A stretch of 64,000 nt of DNA. Origin: JAWLBY01 sp041687455 (GTDB taxonomy: Bacteria > Pseudomonadota > Gammaproteobacteria > Xanthomonadales > Xanthomonadaceae). This document shows, one piece after another, positions 25,230 to 34,493 of the stretch; positions within the stretch are counted from its first letter, which is position 1; every line of letters starts with the position of its first letter. Location: NCBI GenBank assembly GCA_041687455.1, contig JAWLBY010000012.1, positions 1 to 64,000 on the forward strand. Reading direction: 5' to 3'. Under the pieces are notes generated by a model. It ran no database searches. It was given only the letters and a program-made list of their open reading frames with translations, and was not told the DNA's origin. A program made the translations under genes and the position numbers.

Positions 25230-27907
25230 TGGCCGCGGCCACAGCACAGATTCAGGCGCAGCTCGATGCGATCCTGCGTGACGAGCCGCAGGCACGCGCA
25301 GTGGCGATACGGCAGGAGTCGGCGCAGGGGCTGCCGGAAGCGATCTCGGTGCGCGGCAAGCAATTCGCTGTGCGTTGGTGCGAGAGCCGTCTGGCCCTGC
25401 GCGAAGCGCTGGGCCAGTTGGAACAGTCCAGCGAGGACTCGCGACTGCTCCTGGTGACTTCACTCGCCGACACCGAACTCCCTGCAGACATCGCAGCACG
25501 GCTGACCCGCGCCCGCGTGTTCCAGGCGCGCGAATGGGACGTGCTACGGCCGTTGTTCGGCGCCGTGTCGGTGGACGCGCGCCTTGGCAAGTATCCGTGG
25601 ATGGCCCAAGTCCTGATCGATCTTTCCGCCCAGGGCGCGTATACGGAACTTCCCAGCCGCTTTCTCGACCTGGACACCGCTTGGTGCGAGTTCCTGTCGC
25701 GCGGGCTGCAGCTCGGCTCGGCGCGCCCGGATGCGCTGGAGCTGCTGATTTGGACCCTTGATGCGCAGGTCGAATCACATCTTGCCGCCCTGCCTGAGCC
25801 GGTGCGTGATGACGTGCTCGACTGGTTTGGTCGAGAGTGCGGGACGATCGGCACGCTGGTCGCGGCCACCCTGCGGGCGGGTCGGCGCATGGATGCCGTG
25901 CCGATCGCCGTTGTCTGCGGCGTGCTGTTTTCCGGAACCAGATCAGGGGGCGGCGAACTAGGACGCGCAGCCGTCCGGCTGGAACGCTACCTGGCGGATC
26001 ACCACGTCGCTGCCCAGGAGGGCCGCGGTTGGGCCGCAGCCGCCCAGCAACTGGCTGAGTCCCAGCCCATTGATCGTCTGCTGCCGGCGCTGGAGCGCGC
26101 TGATGCCGTGCTCGCGGAGTTGAAGATCAGCGAGCACGCGGGCCTCAGTCCGCTTTCGCCGAGTGGACTCGAGAGGCGCATGGAAGTGTTTGCGGACGCG
26201 CTCAGTGCGCATCTGGACTCGCCCTGCGACGCGGTAATGCACGAAGTCGAATCCGCCGCGGCGCAAGTGCTGGATCATCGCCTGATCGCCCTGCAACCGC
26301 TGCGCCGCGAGCGCGTGGTCATGGCGCGAAGGCTGAGTCGTTGGCTCATGGGCAACCCCGTAGGTACCGCCGACTACGCGGCATTGGTGGCCTGGCAGGC
26401 GGATGACGGCGCCTTTGTAGATTGGGCACGCTTCCGCTTGCTGGGTGGCGACGAGGATGCAGGAGTCTCGGAAGCCTATGCCCGCCTGCGTCAGATGATC
26501 GCCGAGCGCCGTGATGCGACCAACCGGCAGTTCGCCGACCGGCTTGCCAGCGTCAATCGCGAGGGCAACTGGAAGCAGGGCCGCGCGCTGCCGCTGGAAC
26601 AAGCGCTGGACACATTGTTGCCGCCGCTCATGACCGCGCATCCGGCGCTGCTGTTGGTGATGGATGGACTCAGCCTGTCGATCTTTCGCGAGCTGCTTGC
26701 GCGACCGGAGCAGGCCGGCTGGCGGGAGGTCATCGACGAGCGTTTGGGAGCGACCTGGGTCGGCGTGGCGACGTTGCCGACGGTCACGGAAAGCAGCCGG
26801 GGAAGCCTGCTGTGCGGATCGCTGCGCCTCGCCGTTGCCGCGCAGGAGAAGACCGCGTTCTCCGCCCACCCTGCCCTGCTTCAGCGCTCAGGCAAGAAGC
26901 CACCGAAGCTCTTCCACAAGGCCGAGTTGCTGGATGAGGCAGGGCTGAGCGCGCCATTACGTGAAGCCATCGCAGACCCCAACCAGCGCGTCGTGGGCGC
27001 CGTCTACAACGCCGTCGACGATCACCTGAGCGGGCCGGAACAGCTGCATCAGTGCTGGCAGGCCGAGCAGCTGCGCGGCCTGATGCCGCTATTGCGAGCC
27101 GCTCGTGATGCCCGCCGCGTTTTGATCCTCACCGCCGACCATGGGCATGTGCTGGAGGATGCCTCTCGCCCGCTCAAGGGCAGCGACAGCGACCGTTGGC
27201 GGACCACTGAGTCCGCTCCTCTGCGGGAGGGCGAGATGGCCTTCGAGGGTGGCCGGGTGGTGAGCCCGGCTGGCGGCGAGCGCGTGGTTTGCCTCGTAGA
27301 CGAAGGGCTACGCTACACCGGTCGCAAGAACGGCTATCACGGCGGCGCCAGCCTGCAGGAGATCTGCGTTCCAATGAGCGTGTTCTTGCCCTTCGGCCTG
27401 GAAATGGCCGGCTGGAGGGACGCCCCACCGCCGTTTCCCGACTGGTGGGAGCTGCCGCATCTCGTTCGGGAGTCGGTGCCGCTCGCCCCGCCCCGGCCGA
27501 TTCGCAAGAAACCGCAGAACAACGAGAAGCAGCCATCACTGTTTGCGGCCGCCGAGCCCTTGCCCGCGCCCGCCGCGACGGACGGAGATTGGGTGAGCGG
27601 ATTGCTGGCATCGACAACCTACCTCGCCCAGAAGCAGCTTGCCGCCCGGGTCGCGCTGAGCGACGCTGAAATGCGAGTCCTGCTCCTTGCCCTGGAGGAG
27701 CGAGGTGGGAAGCTGGGATGGAGTGCCTTGGCGCAGCGCGTCAAGCTGTCGGAAATGCGTCTGCACGGCGCGCTCAGCGCTGCACGTCGAGTGCTGAACA
27801 TCGACCAGTCCGAGGTGCTCACCTGGGATGAAACCTCACGGACCGTAGCCTTGAACCGCAAACTCCTTGAGCAGCAGTTCAAGCTGGCGGGCGGAGGTTC
27901 GCAGTGA
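25229..27907 (+). CDS. pglZ: BREX type 2 phosphatase-domain protein PglZ
   Basis: 892 residues from the ATG that overlaps the pglY stop (TGATG); an earlier in-frame start lies inside pglY and is unlikely. The alkaline-phosphatase fold is seen in LLLVMDGLSL near 474-484 (metal Asp), TLPTVTESSRGSLL near 515 (nucleophile Thr region) and LTADHGHVLEDA near 636 (metal Asp/His), followed by YHGGAS. PglZ is the signature protein of all BREX types. A C-terminal winged-helix-like segment (about 790-880) is visible. Confidence 0.93.
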   Translation: MAAATAQIQAQLDAILRDEPQARAVAIRQESAQGLPEAISVRGKQFAVRWCESRLALREALGQLEQSSEDSRLLLVTSLADTELPADIAARLTRARVFQAREWDVLRPLFGAVSVDARLGKYPWMAQVLIDLSAQGAYTELPSRFLDLDTAWCEFLSRGLQLGSARPDALELLIWTLDAQVESHLAALPEPVRDDVLDWFGRECGTIGTLVAATLRAGRRMDAVPIAVVCGVLFSGTRSGGGELGRAAVRLERYLADHHVAAQEGRGWAAAAQQLAESQPIDRLLPALERADAVLAELKISEHAGLSPLSPSGLERRMEVFADALSAHLDSPCDAVMHEVESAAAQVLDHRLIALQPLRRERVVMARRLSRWLMGNPVGTADYAALVAWQADDGAFVDWARFRLLGGDEDAGVSEAYARLRQMIAERRDATNRQFADRLASVNREGNWKQGRALPLEQALDTLLPPLMTAHPALLLVMDGLSLSIFRELLARPEQAGWREVIDERLGATWVGVATLPTVTESSRGSLLCGSLRLAVAAQEKTAFSAHPALLQRSGKKPPKLFHKAELLDEAGLSAPLREAIADPNQRVVGAVYNAVDDHLSGPEQLHQCWQAEQLRGLMPLLRAARDARRVLILTADHGHVLEDASRPLKGSDSDRWRTTESAPLREGEMAFEGGRVVSPAGGERVVCLVDEGLRYTGRKNGYHGGASLQEICVPMSVFLPFGLEMAGWRDAPPPFPDWWELPHLVRESVPLAPPRPIRKKPQNNEKQPSLFAAAEPLPAPAATDGDWVSGLLASTTYLAQKQLAARVALSDAEMRVLLLALEERGGKLGWSALAQRVKLSEMRLHGALSAARRVLNIDQSEVLTWDETSRTVALNRKLLEQQFKLAGGGSQ

Positions 27908-29214
27908 TCAGTACCGCGCGGCGGAACGAGATCGTCAGTGCGCTGCGCCGCGGCACGGTGCCGGCGACGGGCCTTGACCAACTGGCGGTGGGCCTCGATC
28001 CGATGACCGCCGCCATCCGCGAGGAGTTGGAAGCCGTTGCTGCCGGCCAAGCGCAGTTCAAAGCTGTGCGTGGCGAGTACGGAAGCGGCAAGACCTTCTT
28101 TGGGCGCTGGCTGCAGGAGCGCGCCCGCAGCCGGGGGTTCGCCGCCAGCGAGGTGCAGATCAACGAAACGGAAACACCGCTGCACAAGCTGGAAACCGTC
28201 TACCGACGCATTGTCGAGCGGCTCGGCACCCAGGATTCGCCATCCGGCGCATTTCGGAGTGTGATCGACAGCTGGTTCTATGCGCTGGAACAGGACGTGC
28301 TGGCCGACGGGAGCGTGTCGGCTGATGACGAAGCCACCCTGCTGATGCGCACCAATGAGCTGATGGAAGCGCGCCTTGCCCAGATAAGCCGCGTTGCGCC
28401 GGCCTTCTCCGCCGTGCTGCGCGCCTACCGGCTTGCTCTCGCGGCGGGCGACCTGTCTGTCGCAGACGGATTGATCGCCTGGCTGTCCGGCCAACCCAAT
28501 GTCGCCGCCAGCGTCAAACGCGCCGCCGGCATCAAGGGCGACCTCGATCACTTCGCCGCCTCCAACTTTCTTGCCGGGCTGCTGCTGATACTGCGAGACA
28601 GCGGCTATTCGGGGCTGCTGGTCGTGCTGGATGAAGTCGAGACACTGCAGCGCATGCGGGCCGACACCCGGGAGAAGGGCTTGAACGCCCTACGCCAATG
28701 GATCGACGAAATCGACGCTGGCCGATTCCCGGGCCTCTATCTGCTCTGCACGGGCACGCCGGCCTTTTTCGACGGCCCGCAGGGTGTGCAGCGACTGGCG
28801 CCCCTCGCCCAGCGACTGCATGTCGATTTCGGCAGCGACAGACGCTTCGACAATCCGCGTGCGCCACAGATACGACTCTCTCCGTTCGACCGGCAGTCAC
28901 TCGTCGATGTGGGACGCCGCGTTCGTGATCTGTACGCCGAGCACTGCACGGCTGCGGCGCGCATCCATGACCGCGTCGACGATGCCTGCATCCAACGACT
29001 GGCGGACGGCGTGGCAGGCAACCTGGGCGGCAAGGTCGGCATCGCGCCGCGCCTCTTTCTGAAGAAGCTGGTGGCCGATCTACTAGATCGCGTCGACCTG
29101 CATGAAGACTTCGACCCCACAGAGCACTACCAGCTGACACTCTCCGAAGCGGAGATGTCGGCCACCGAACGCGCCGCATCCCAGGCCCGAAGCGTGGACG
29201 ACATCGAGCTGTGA
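27904..29214 (+). CDS. brxD: BREX ATP-binding protein BrxD
   Basis: 436 residues from a GTG overlapping the pglZ stop. Walker A is RGEYGSGKTFF (about 56-66) and Walker B is GLLVVLDEVETL (about 239-250). The overall layout matches BrxD, the AAA-type ATPase specific to type 2 and related BREX loci. It ends 3 bp into brxHI, so pglZ, brxD and brxHI are translationally coupled. Confidence 0.9.
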   Translation: MISTARRNEIVSALRRGTVPATGLDQLAVGLDPMTAAIREELEAVAAGQAQFKAVRGEYGSGKTFFGRWLQERARSRGFAASEVQINETETPLHKLETVYRRIVERLGTQDSPSGAFRSVIDSWFYALEQDVLADGSVSADDEATLLMRTNELMEARLAQISRVAPAFSAVLRAYRLALAAGDLSVADGLIAWLSGQPNVAASVKRAAGIKGDLDHFAASNFLAGLLLILRDSGYSGLLVVLDEVETLQRMRADTREKGLNALRQWIDEIDAGRFPGLYLLCTGTPAFFDGPQGVQRLAPLAQRLHVDFGSDRRFDNPRAPQIRLSPFDRQSLVDVGRRVRDLYAEHCTAAARIHDRVDDACIQRLADGVAGNLGGKVGIAPRLFLKKLVADLLDRVDLHEDFDPTEHYQLTLSEAEMSATERAASQARSVDDIEL

Positions 29215-31244
29215 GCGACTTCGATCGCCTGCATCCCGCGCTGCAGTACCACATCGTCAACAGCCTCGGGTGGAGCAGCCTGCGCTCGACGCAGCTCGAA
29301 GCCATCGACCCGATCATCTCGGGCGACCATGCGCTGCTCCTCGCACCCACCGCTGGCGGCAAGACCGAAGCCGCCGTCCTGCCGGTGCTTTCCAGGATGC
29401 TGCAGGATGACTGGCGCGGCTTGAGCGTCCTCTATCTCTGCCCGATCAAGGCGCTGCTCAACAACCTGGAGTCGCGGCTCTCGCACTACGCCGGACTTGT
29501 CGGACGTAGGGTCGGGATCTGGCATGGCGATATCGCCGACTCGGTCAAGCAACGACTGCGTCGCGATCCCCCCGACATCCTGCTGACGACACCCGAATCA
29601 CTGGAAGGCATGCTGATCTCGCCGCGCACCGAGCGCGCCGAGTGGTTCGGTTCGCTGCGCGTTGCCATCATTGATGAACTTCACGCCTTTGCCGGTGACG
29701 ACCGCGGTTGGCATCTGCGCTCGGTGATGCAGCGCATCGACCGCTATCGCGATCGTCCGTTACAGCGGATCGGGCTTTCGGCGACGGTGCGCAACCCTAA
29801 CTCGCTGATCGAATGGCTGGCGCCGACTGGCGAGCGACGTATCGCAGGGTCCTCTTCGATATCGACCGATGCCGAGGTGGTGATCGACTACGTCGGCTCC
29901 ATCGAAAATGCCGCCACCGTGATCACTCGCCTCCACCGTGGCGAGAAACGCCTGGTGTTCTGCGATTCTCGAGCGATTGCCGAGCAGCTTGGACATGCAT
30001 TGCGCACGGCCGGCGTCCGCACACTGGTCAGTCACGCCAGCCTCGGGGCCGCCGAACGAAAGCTCGCCGAGCAGGAGTTTGCCGAAGGCTCCGACTGCGT
30101 GATCGTCGCTACGTCGACGCTGGAGCTGGGCATCGATGTCGGCGACCTTGATCGCGTCATCCAGATTGATGCGCCGTCGACGGTCAGCTCGTTCCTGCAG
30201 CGCATGGGTCGCACAGGCAGGCGCCAAGGCAGCCGACGCAATTGCCTGTTCCTCGCCATCTCGGACAAGGGACTGCTGATCGCCAACGCACTGACCAGGC
30301 TGTGGTCTGAAGACTGGGTCGAAGCAGTGAACCCGCCGCCGCTGCCGTGGAACGTCTGCGCGCAGCAGGCCCTGCTGATCGTCCTGGAGAACGGGCTCAT
30401 CCCACAGGCCGAAATTCAGCAGCAGCTCGGACGTTGTTTTCCCGAGTTGCCAGAAGATGGCCGGCGGGAGGTGGTTCAAACGTTGCTCGAACGCGGACAC
30501 CTCTTCGACGTGGGAGGTTCGGTGCTCCAGGTCGGGCCCGCAGCCGAGAAGGAGTTTGGCAAGGGGCACTATCGTGATCTGCTGGCGACCTTTTCGGGCA
30601 GCGACCTGGTTCTCGGTCGATACGGCACCCAGGACATCGGTTACCTCGACCCCGTTGCCATTGCCGGGGAGGACGCAGAACGCTGCATCCTCCTTGGGGG
30701 ACGCAGCTGGCAGGTCACCTCGGTCGACTTCTCGCGGCGCCTCGCGACGCTGGAGCCAAGCGACCAAAAGGGCGACGCTCACTGGCTCGGAAGCAGCGCA
30801 GTCATCAGTCGCGAAGTAGCCAAGGCGGTCGCACAAACGCTACGCGAGGGGCCGACACATGCAGTGCATGCGTCGAAACGTACACGGACCCGGCTGGAAG
30901 AGCTCGAGGAATCGATGCCTACGCCCGACGGCCGGTACATTCTGCAAGAGCTTACCGAGGTGAGATGGCGTGTCTGGACTTATCTCGGAACACTGGCCAA
31001 CCGCACCCTGCTCGCTTCCAACCGCTCTCACGGAGCGAGCAAGGCCTGTGAGTGGTACGTTGAGTTCAAGCGCAGGCCACCCGAAGACTTCGCCGCCTGC
31101 AGTAGCCTCTCTGACGTCGTTGCCGACCCTGCACTACCAGCGCTGGTTGAGTCGCTGAAGTTCAATGAACTGCTCAGTGATCAGCACTCGACTTGGGAGG
31201 TCTTCATGCGGTGCTTTCAGCCGGTAGCGTTTGACCGGCGATAA
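29211..31244 (+). CDS. brxHI: BREX Lhr-like helicase BrxHI
   Basis: 677 residues from a GTG overlapping the brxD stop. Superfamily II helicase: APTAGGKTEA (motif I, about 44-53), IIDELHAF (motif II), IGLSATVRNP (III), and LGIDVGDLD with QRMGRTGRRQG (V/VI). Lhr-like helicases close type 2 BREX operons. The TAA stop falls inside the left arm of the 19-bp dyad motif at 31239-31257, so the BREX cassette ends exactly at a candidate recombination site. Confidence 0.92.
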   Translation: MSDFDRLHPALQYHIVNSLGWSSLRSTQLEAIDPIISGDHALLLAPTAGGKTEAAVLPVLSRMLQDDWRGLSVLYLCPIKALLNNLESRLSHYAGLVGRRVGIWHGDIADSVKQRLRRDPPDILLTTPESLEGMLISPRTERAEWFGSLRVAIIDELHAFAGDDRGWHLRSVMQRIDRYRDRPLQRIGLSATVRNPNSLIEWLAPTGERRIAGSSSISTDAEVVIDYVGSIENAATVITRLHRGEKRLVFCDSRAIAEQLGHALRTAGVRTLVSHASLGAAERKLAEQEFAEGSDCVIVATSTLELGIDVGDLDRVIQIDAPSTVSSFLQRMGRTGRRQGSRRNCLFLAISDKGLLIANALTRLWSEDWVEAVNPPPLPWNVCAQQALLIVLENGLIPQAEIQQQLGRCFPELPEDGRREVVQTLLERGHLFDVGGSVLQVGPAAEKEFGKGHYRDLLATFSGSDLVLGRYGTQDIGYLDPVAIAGEDAERCILLGGRSWQVTSVDFSRRLATLEPSDQKGDAHWLGSSAVISREVAKAVAQTLREGPTHAVHASKRTRTRLEELEESMPTPDGRYILQELTEVRWRVWTYLGTLANRTLLASNRSHGASKACEWYVEFKRRPPEDFAACSSLSDVVADPALPALVESLKFNELLSDQHSTWEVFMRCFQPVAFDRR

Positions 31245-31257
31245 GGTTCGCTAATCG
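31239..31257 (+). repeat. candidate recombinase core site 3
   Basis: CGATAA, spacer GGTTCGC, TAATCG: arms pair at five of six positions. It contains the stop codon of brxHI and separates BREX from the convergent cyclase operon. The spacer is less G/C-run-like than in the other sites, so this is the weakest member besides the one at 38735. Confidence 0.4.
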
Positions 31258-31304
31258 TCTACTTCGCCGACTGACGTCATAGAGGGAGCGTAACCTACTC
31301 GGCG

Positions 31305-32231
31305 CTACTTCACGGGCTGAAGGGAACATCGAACTCCCCCTTCACGAATGGCCTTCTTGATCTTCGTCACCGTCGGACCGAGCGCCGTCGACAGCTGCCG
31401 ATCCGAGGTGTGGTCGTTGTAGACGATGGGCGTGATGCCCTTGAAGTCAGACGGGATCTTGACGTCCTGGCCTTTCGGCACCAGCAGCAACGTGCGCTGG
31501 CGCCCGATGCGTGACATGAAGAAGCCCAGCTCGAAGATCACGTTGTCCCGCGGCGCCGCCTGCCGCCGGTCACGAGCCCGGACGATGTCATCGGCGCTTG
31601 CGATCGCGATGCAGAAGTCAGCCTTGGCAACCTCGTCCTCGAGCGCTTCGATGGGATAGGCGCCGGGCGGGAAGATCCTGTCATCACTCCAGAGCTCGAC
31701 GACCGAGTCTTCATATTCAAGGCCCAGCCGGATCTCTTCAGCCACCTGCAGGGCCTCGGCCGAGCTGACGATGAATACCCGCGGTCGGGGATTGGCGCGG
31801 CTCACGTACTGGTTACGTTGGTCGATACGGCTCGCCAGATCGACAGCAACCAATCGCCAATGCTTCGGGTGTTCGTCGAAGGCTGCGCGGTAGTGGGAGG
31901 CCGATACCTTGAGTGCGACGGACGCCTCTTCCGCCATGAGCGTCGCCGAACGGGCTATGGCGTGATTCAGGGCCGACATCTCCCCCACGCACTCACCAGG
32001 CCGCCGGGTGTGCAGGCGAACTTCGTTCACGATAATCCGCAACAGGCCGGACAGCAGGAAGTACACATCCTGCTCGACCTGCCCTTGCTCAATCAGATTG
32101 CGACCCATCGGGCACTCGATGAGCTCGCCGGATTCGGCGAGACGAGCAGCGAGGTCGCGGTTTCCCTGAATCACCGTCTGTGCAGTTAGCGCGTCGATCA
32201 ACGCCTGTCGATCCTCAAATCGCTGCTTCAA
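31305..32231 (-). CDS. pycTIR: Pycsar-type effector: cNMP-binding domain plus TIR-like NADase
   Basis: 308 residues from a TTG at 32229-32231 with GGAGG five bases upstream; the first ATG would lie 160 bp inside the JAMM gene. Residues 20-140 form a cyclic-nucleotide-binding domain with the phosphate-binding cassette GECVGEMSAL near 82 and ARSATLMA. Residues 165-300 are a TIR/CAP12-like domain with RVFIVSSAEAL and NVIFELGFF, the Glu near 233 being the expected NADase residue. In Pycsar, a cyclic pyrimidine nucleotide binds the effector and TIR activation depletes NAD. It is the last gene of the four-gene operon 36039-31305. Confidence 0.85.
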   Translation of the reverse strand: MKQRFEDRQALIDALTAQTVIQGNRDLAARLAESGELIECPMGRNLIEQGQVEQDVYFLLSGLLRIIVNEVRLHTRRPGECVGEMSALNHAIARSATLMAEEASVALKVSASHYRAAFDEHPKHWRLVAVDLASRIDQRNQYVSRANPRPRVFIVSSAEALQVAEEIRLGLEYEDSVVELWSDDRIFPPGAYPIEALEDEVAKADFCIAIASADDIVRARDRRQAAPRDNVIFELGFFMSRIGRQRTLLLVPKGQDVKIPSDFKGITPIVYNDHTSDRQLSTALGPTVTKIKKAIREGGVRCSLQPVK

Positions 32232-32283
32232 TGGTTCCTCCGGGGTGCGTGGTGGCACGATGCGGGTCGGGCGAGCGGACTGC

Positions 32284-32787
32284 CTATCGCATCTCGATGG
32301 TTTTGAACGGCATGCGGCGACGGGGCGGCTCTGCCATGAGGTGCGCAGGCGACGGAGCTTGGCCGCAACGGAACTCGGTAGCGGAGACGTGCAGCTTTCC
32401 AAACAGCCTTCGGCGCACGATAAGCAGGGCGGCGAATGCTGCATTGACCTCGGGATCGCAGACGATCTCCATCATGCTGCGCACATCCGTGCCGCTGGGC
32501 AGCGCGATGGCATTTGGATGGGAATGCCATTCGCCCAGGTAGTTGAAACGCGCATAGTCATGCCCGGTTCGCGCGAAAAAATTATCCAGGAACAGACGGT
32601 GCTGCGCCGGGTCTCGCTCGAAGGTCATATTGGTGCCGCCACCGCGTTGGACAGACGCGTCGGCGATCCGGAAGAGATCGCCTCCGAGCCGCTCTCCGAC
32701 CAAAACGCCACCAATCTCACGCCGGCCCGCGCCACGCAGCTCGCCACGCCACATCGTCGCGATTCGATCGGGCACTTGGATTCTCAC
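32284..32787 (-). CDS. JAMM/MPN isopeptidase, Cap3-like
   Basis: 167 residues with a complete JAMM zinc-protease signature: Glu24 in REIGGVLVG, His88 and His90 in GEWHSHP, Ser98 and Asp101 in PSGTD. The family removes ubiquitin-like conjugates; in type II CBASS the equivalent Cap3 cleaves the bond that Cap2 makes to the cyclase. Its start overlaps the E2-E1 stop by 4 bp and the effector start lies 52 bp behind, so all are in one transcript. No obvious reason to doubt activity. Confidence 0.88.
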   Translation of the reverse strand: MRIQVPDRIATMWRGELRGAGRREIGGVLVGERLGGDLFRIADASVQRGGGTNMTFERDPAQHRLFLDNFFARTGHDYARFNYLGEWHSHPNAIALPSGTDVRSMMEIVCDPEVNAAFAALLIVRRRLFGKLHVSATEFRCGQAPSPAHLMAEPPRRRMPFKTIEMR

Positions 32788-34493
32788 GACGAGCTGCCCG
32801 AGGGCGCGAAGAGCTGCGAAACGAAGCCGACGTGCTCACGAAGCTCATCGACGCTAGGCTCGCGGGGTGGCGGCTCCGGAGCGACCTCGGGCATCGGGAT
32901 GGGATGGACTTCGAACGGCTGCTGGAAGATGTCGCACGGCGCCATCCCGATCACGTAGACGGACCACGGGTGATACGGCTGGTCCGGTCGCATCAGCACA
33001 TCCAGCGCCATGCGCGATGCGTGCGCTGCGATCACGCTCACGTCAGCATCGCCTGCGATCATCGCGCCAGTTGCGGTAACGCCTTCGTAGGGACGTGCAG
33101 CTCCACTAGGGGTCGCCCCGCGGTCGGCGAACCAGTTCTCGATCGCCCGGCGCATGAGCGGCATCGCTGGATCCTTCCCCGGTCGGCACCGCGCGATCAT
33201 TCCGCCGATCCCGCCCGCGAAAACCTCCGCCCAGACAACTGAGATGCCACGCTCCTGTACGAAGCCCGAGAGGATGTTCGCGGCGACAGGATTGGCGGTC
33301 GCATCGATGATTAGATCGCACTCGGCCAGGCGCTTGAGATCCGTCGCCGCTGACGATCCGGACTCCTGTCCGCCTAGTTGTCGGGTATGGCAGGCTACCT
33401 TTACGGTCGGCAGCACCTGCTCGAGCCGATGCGAAAGTGCTGCGACCTTGTGGTGCCCCACACCTCGCCAGTCGAGGTCGTTGCGCACAAGGTTGTCGGG
33501 ATCGAGGACGTCGTCGTCGAGCAAGACGAAATGCCCTACTCCAGTGCGCGCCAAAGTTGTCGCCACCTTGCTGCCGAGCGATCCGCAGCCCACGACCCCT
33601 ACACGCTTCGTATCGAGTGCAAGGGCGTCCAATGGCAGGCGAACCTGGACACAGTCCGGTCGGACGACGGTGACCGGACGCACCTTGCCGTCGAGGACGC
33701 TGTATGCGTGCAGCTGATCGCGCTGGGCGACCAGCAGAAGATAGCTCTCGGGCGTCCATCCTAAGGCCCGCGCATCAGCTTCGAAATTCTCGTAGCGATC
33801 GATACGCGGTACCGCATCCTCGTCGGCCAGTCGGCAGACATAGGCATCGTATTCTAGGCACTCTACCCGCAGCGAGTCCGGTACGGTTGTATCCCGCCAC
33901 GCCGGGCCCTCCAGCGGTTGGAACTCGCTGATAACCCGCACGTGCGCCTCGGATCCGAACGTCAACAAGTGGCGAGCGCGCATGCCTTGGTTCGGTTCGA
34001 GCTCGGCAAGCCGCTTCTCCACCGCGCGCGTGACGACCATTCGGTTGACCGCGCCCCGCAGTCGTTGACCGTGGGTCATGTGGTGAACGGACGGGACGAG
34101 CGCGCGCGTCTCAGACTCCGGGTTCTCGCCCTTGAGCAGGCCGAACGTGCTCGCTACCGCATCCGCCGCGCGCATGCTCGGCGCCCATGTATCTGGCCGG
34201 ATCTCAAGGCACAGGTCTCCGCCTGGACCAAACTGATGGGCGGACCAAAGGGCGCTCCGATCACGCGGTCGGACGATCGGCGGAGAGTGAGGATAGGTCT
34301 CGGGGAAGCGCAGCTGCGCCTCGTGGGTGCGGTGGCCGATATCGATGTCGAATTCGACGACCAAGCAGCCTTCGTCGAGACGCCAGGCGCCCAGCGTCAA
34401 CCATGCGGACTCGGAGTCCAGCATCTCCAGCGCACGCCGCTCGTCCCGAAGACGCGCTGGATCATCGAGGAACCAAATCTCAGGCGAAGCCAT
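32784..34493 (-). CDS. E2-E1 fusion conjugation enzyme, Cap2-like
   Basis: 569 residues. Residues 1-130 form an E2/UBC-like domain (LRFPETYPHSPP, then GGDLCLEIRPDTW with Cys95 as the likely thioester residue). Residues 290-500 form a ThiF/E1 domain with the nucleotide loop VGVVGCGSLGSK, LDDDVLDPDNLVRNDL and a later Cys in MIARCRPGK. This two-domain order is that of Cap2, which conjugates the C-terminus of CBASS cyclases to a target. Here the gene overlaps a class III nucleotide cyclase by 14 bp instead of a CD-NTase, so the cyclase is the likely substrate (inference). Confidence 0.88.
   Translation of the reverse strand: MASPEIWFLDDPARLRDERRALEMLDSESAWLTLGAWRLDEGCLVVEFDIDIGHRTHEAQLRFPETYPHSPPIVRPRDRSALWSAHQFGPGGDLCLEIRPDTWAPSMRAADAVASTFGLLKGENPESETRALVPSVHHMTHGQRLRGAVNRMVVTRAVEKRLAELEPNQGMRARHLLTFGSEAHVRVISEFQPLEGPAWRDTTVPDSLRVECLEYDAYVCRLADEDAVPRIDRYENFEADARALGWTPESYLLLVAQRDQLHAYSVLDGKVRPVTVVRPDCVQVRLPLDALALDTKRVGVVGCGSLGSKVATTLARTGVGHFVLLDDDVLDPDNLVRNDLDWRGVGHHKVAALSHRLEQVLPTVKVACHTRQLGGQESGSSAATDLKRLAECDLIIDATANPVAANILSGFVQERGISVVWAEVFAGGIGGMIARCRPGKDPAMPLMRRAIENWFADRGATPSGAARPYEGVTATGAMIAGDADVSVIAAHASRMALDVLMRPDQPYHPWSVYVIGMAPCDIFQQPFEVHPIPMPEVAPEPPPREPSVDELREHVGFVSQLFAPSGSSS

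Noticed and set aside
32232..32444. ATG at 32444 as start of the TIR effector
   Set aside because: It would overlap the JAMM gene by 160 bp and add Cys/Pro/Arg-rich sequence; the TTG at 32231 has an ideal GGAGG.
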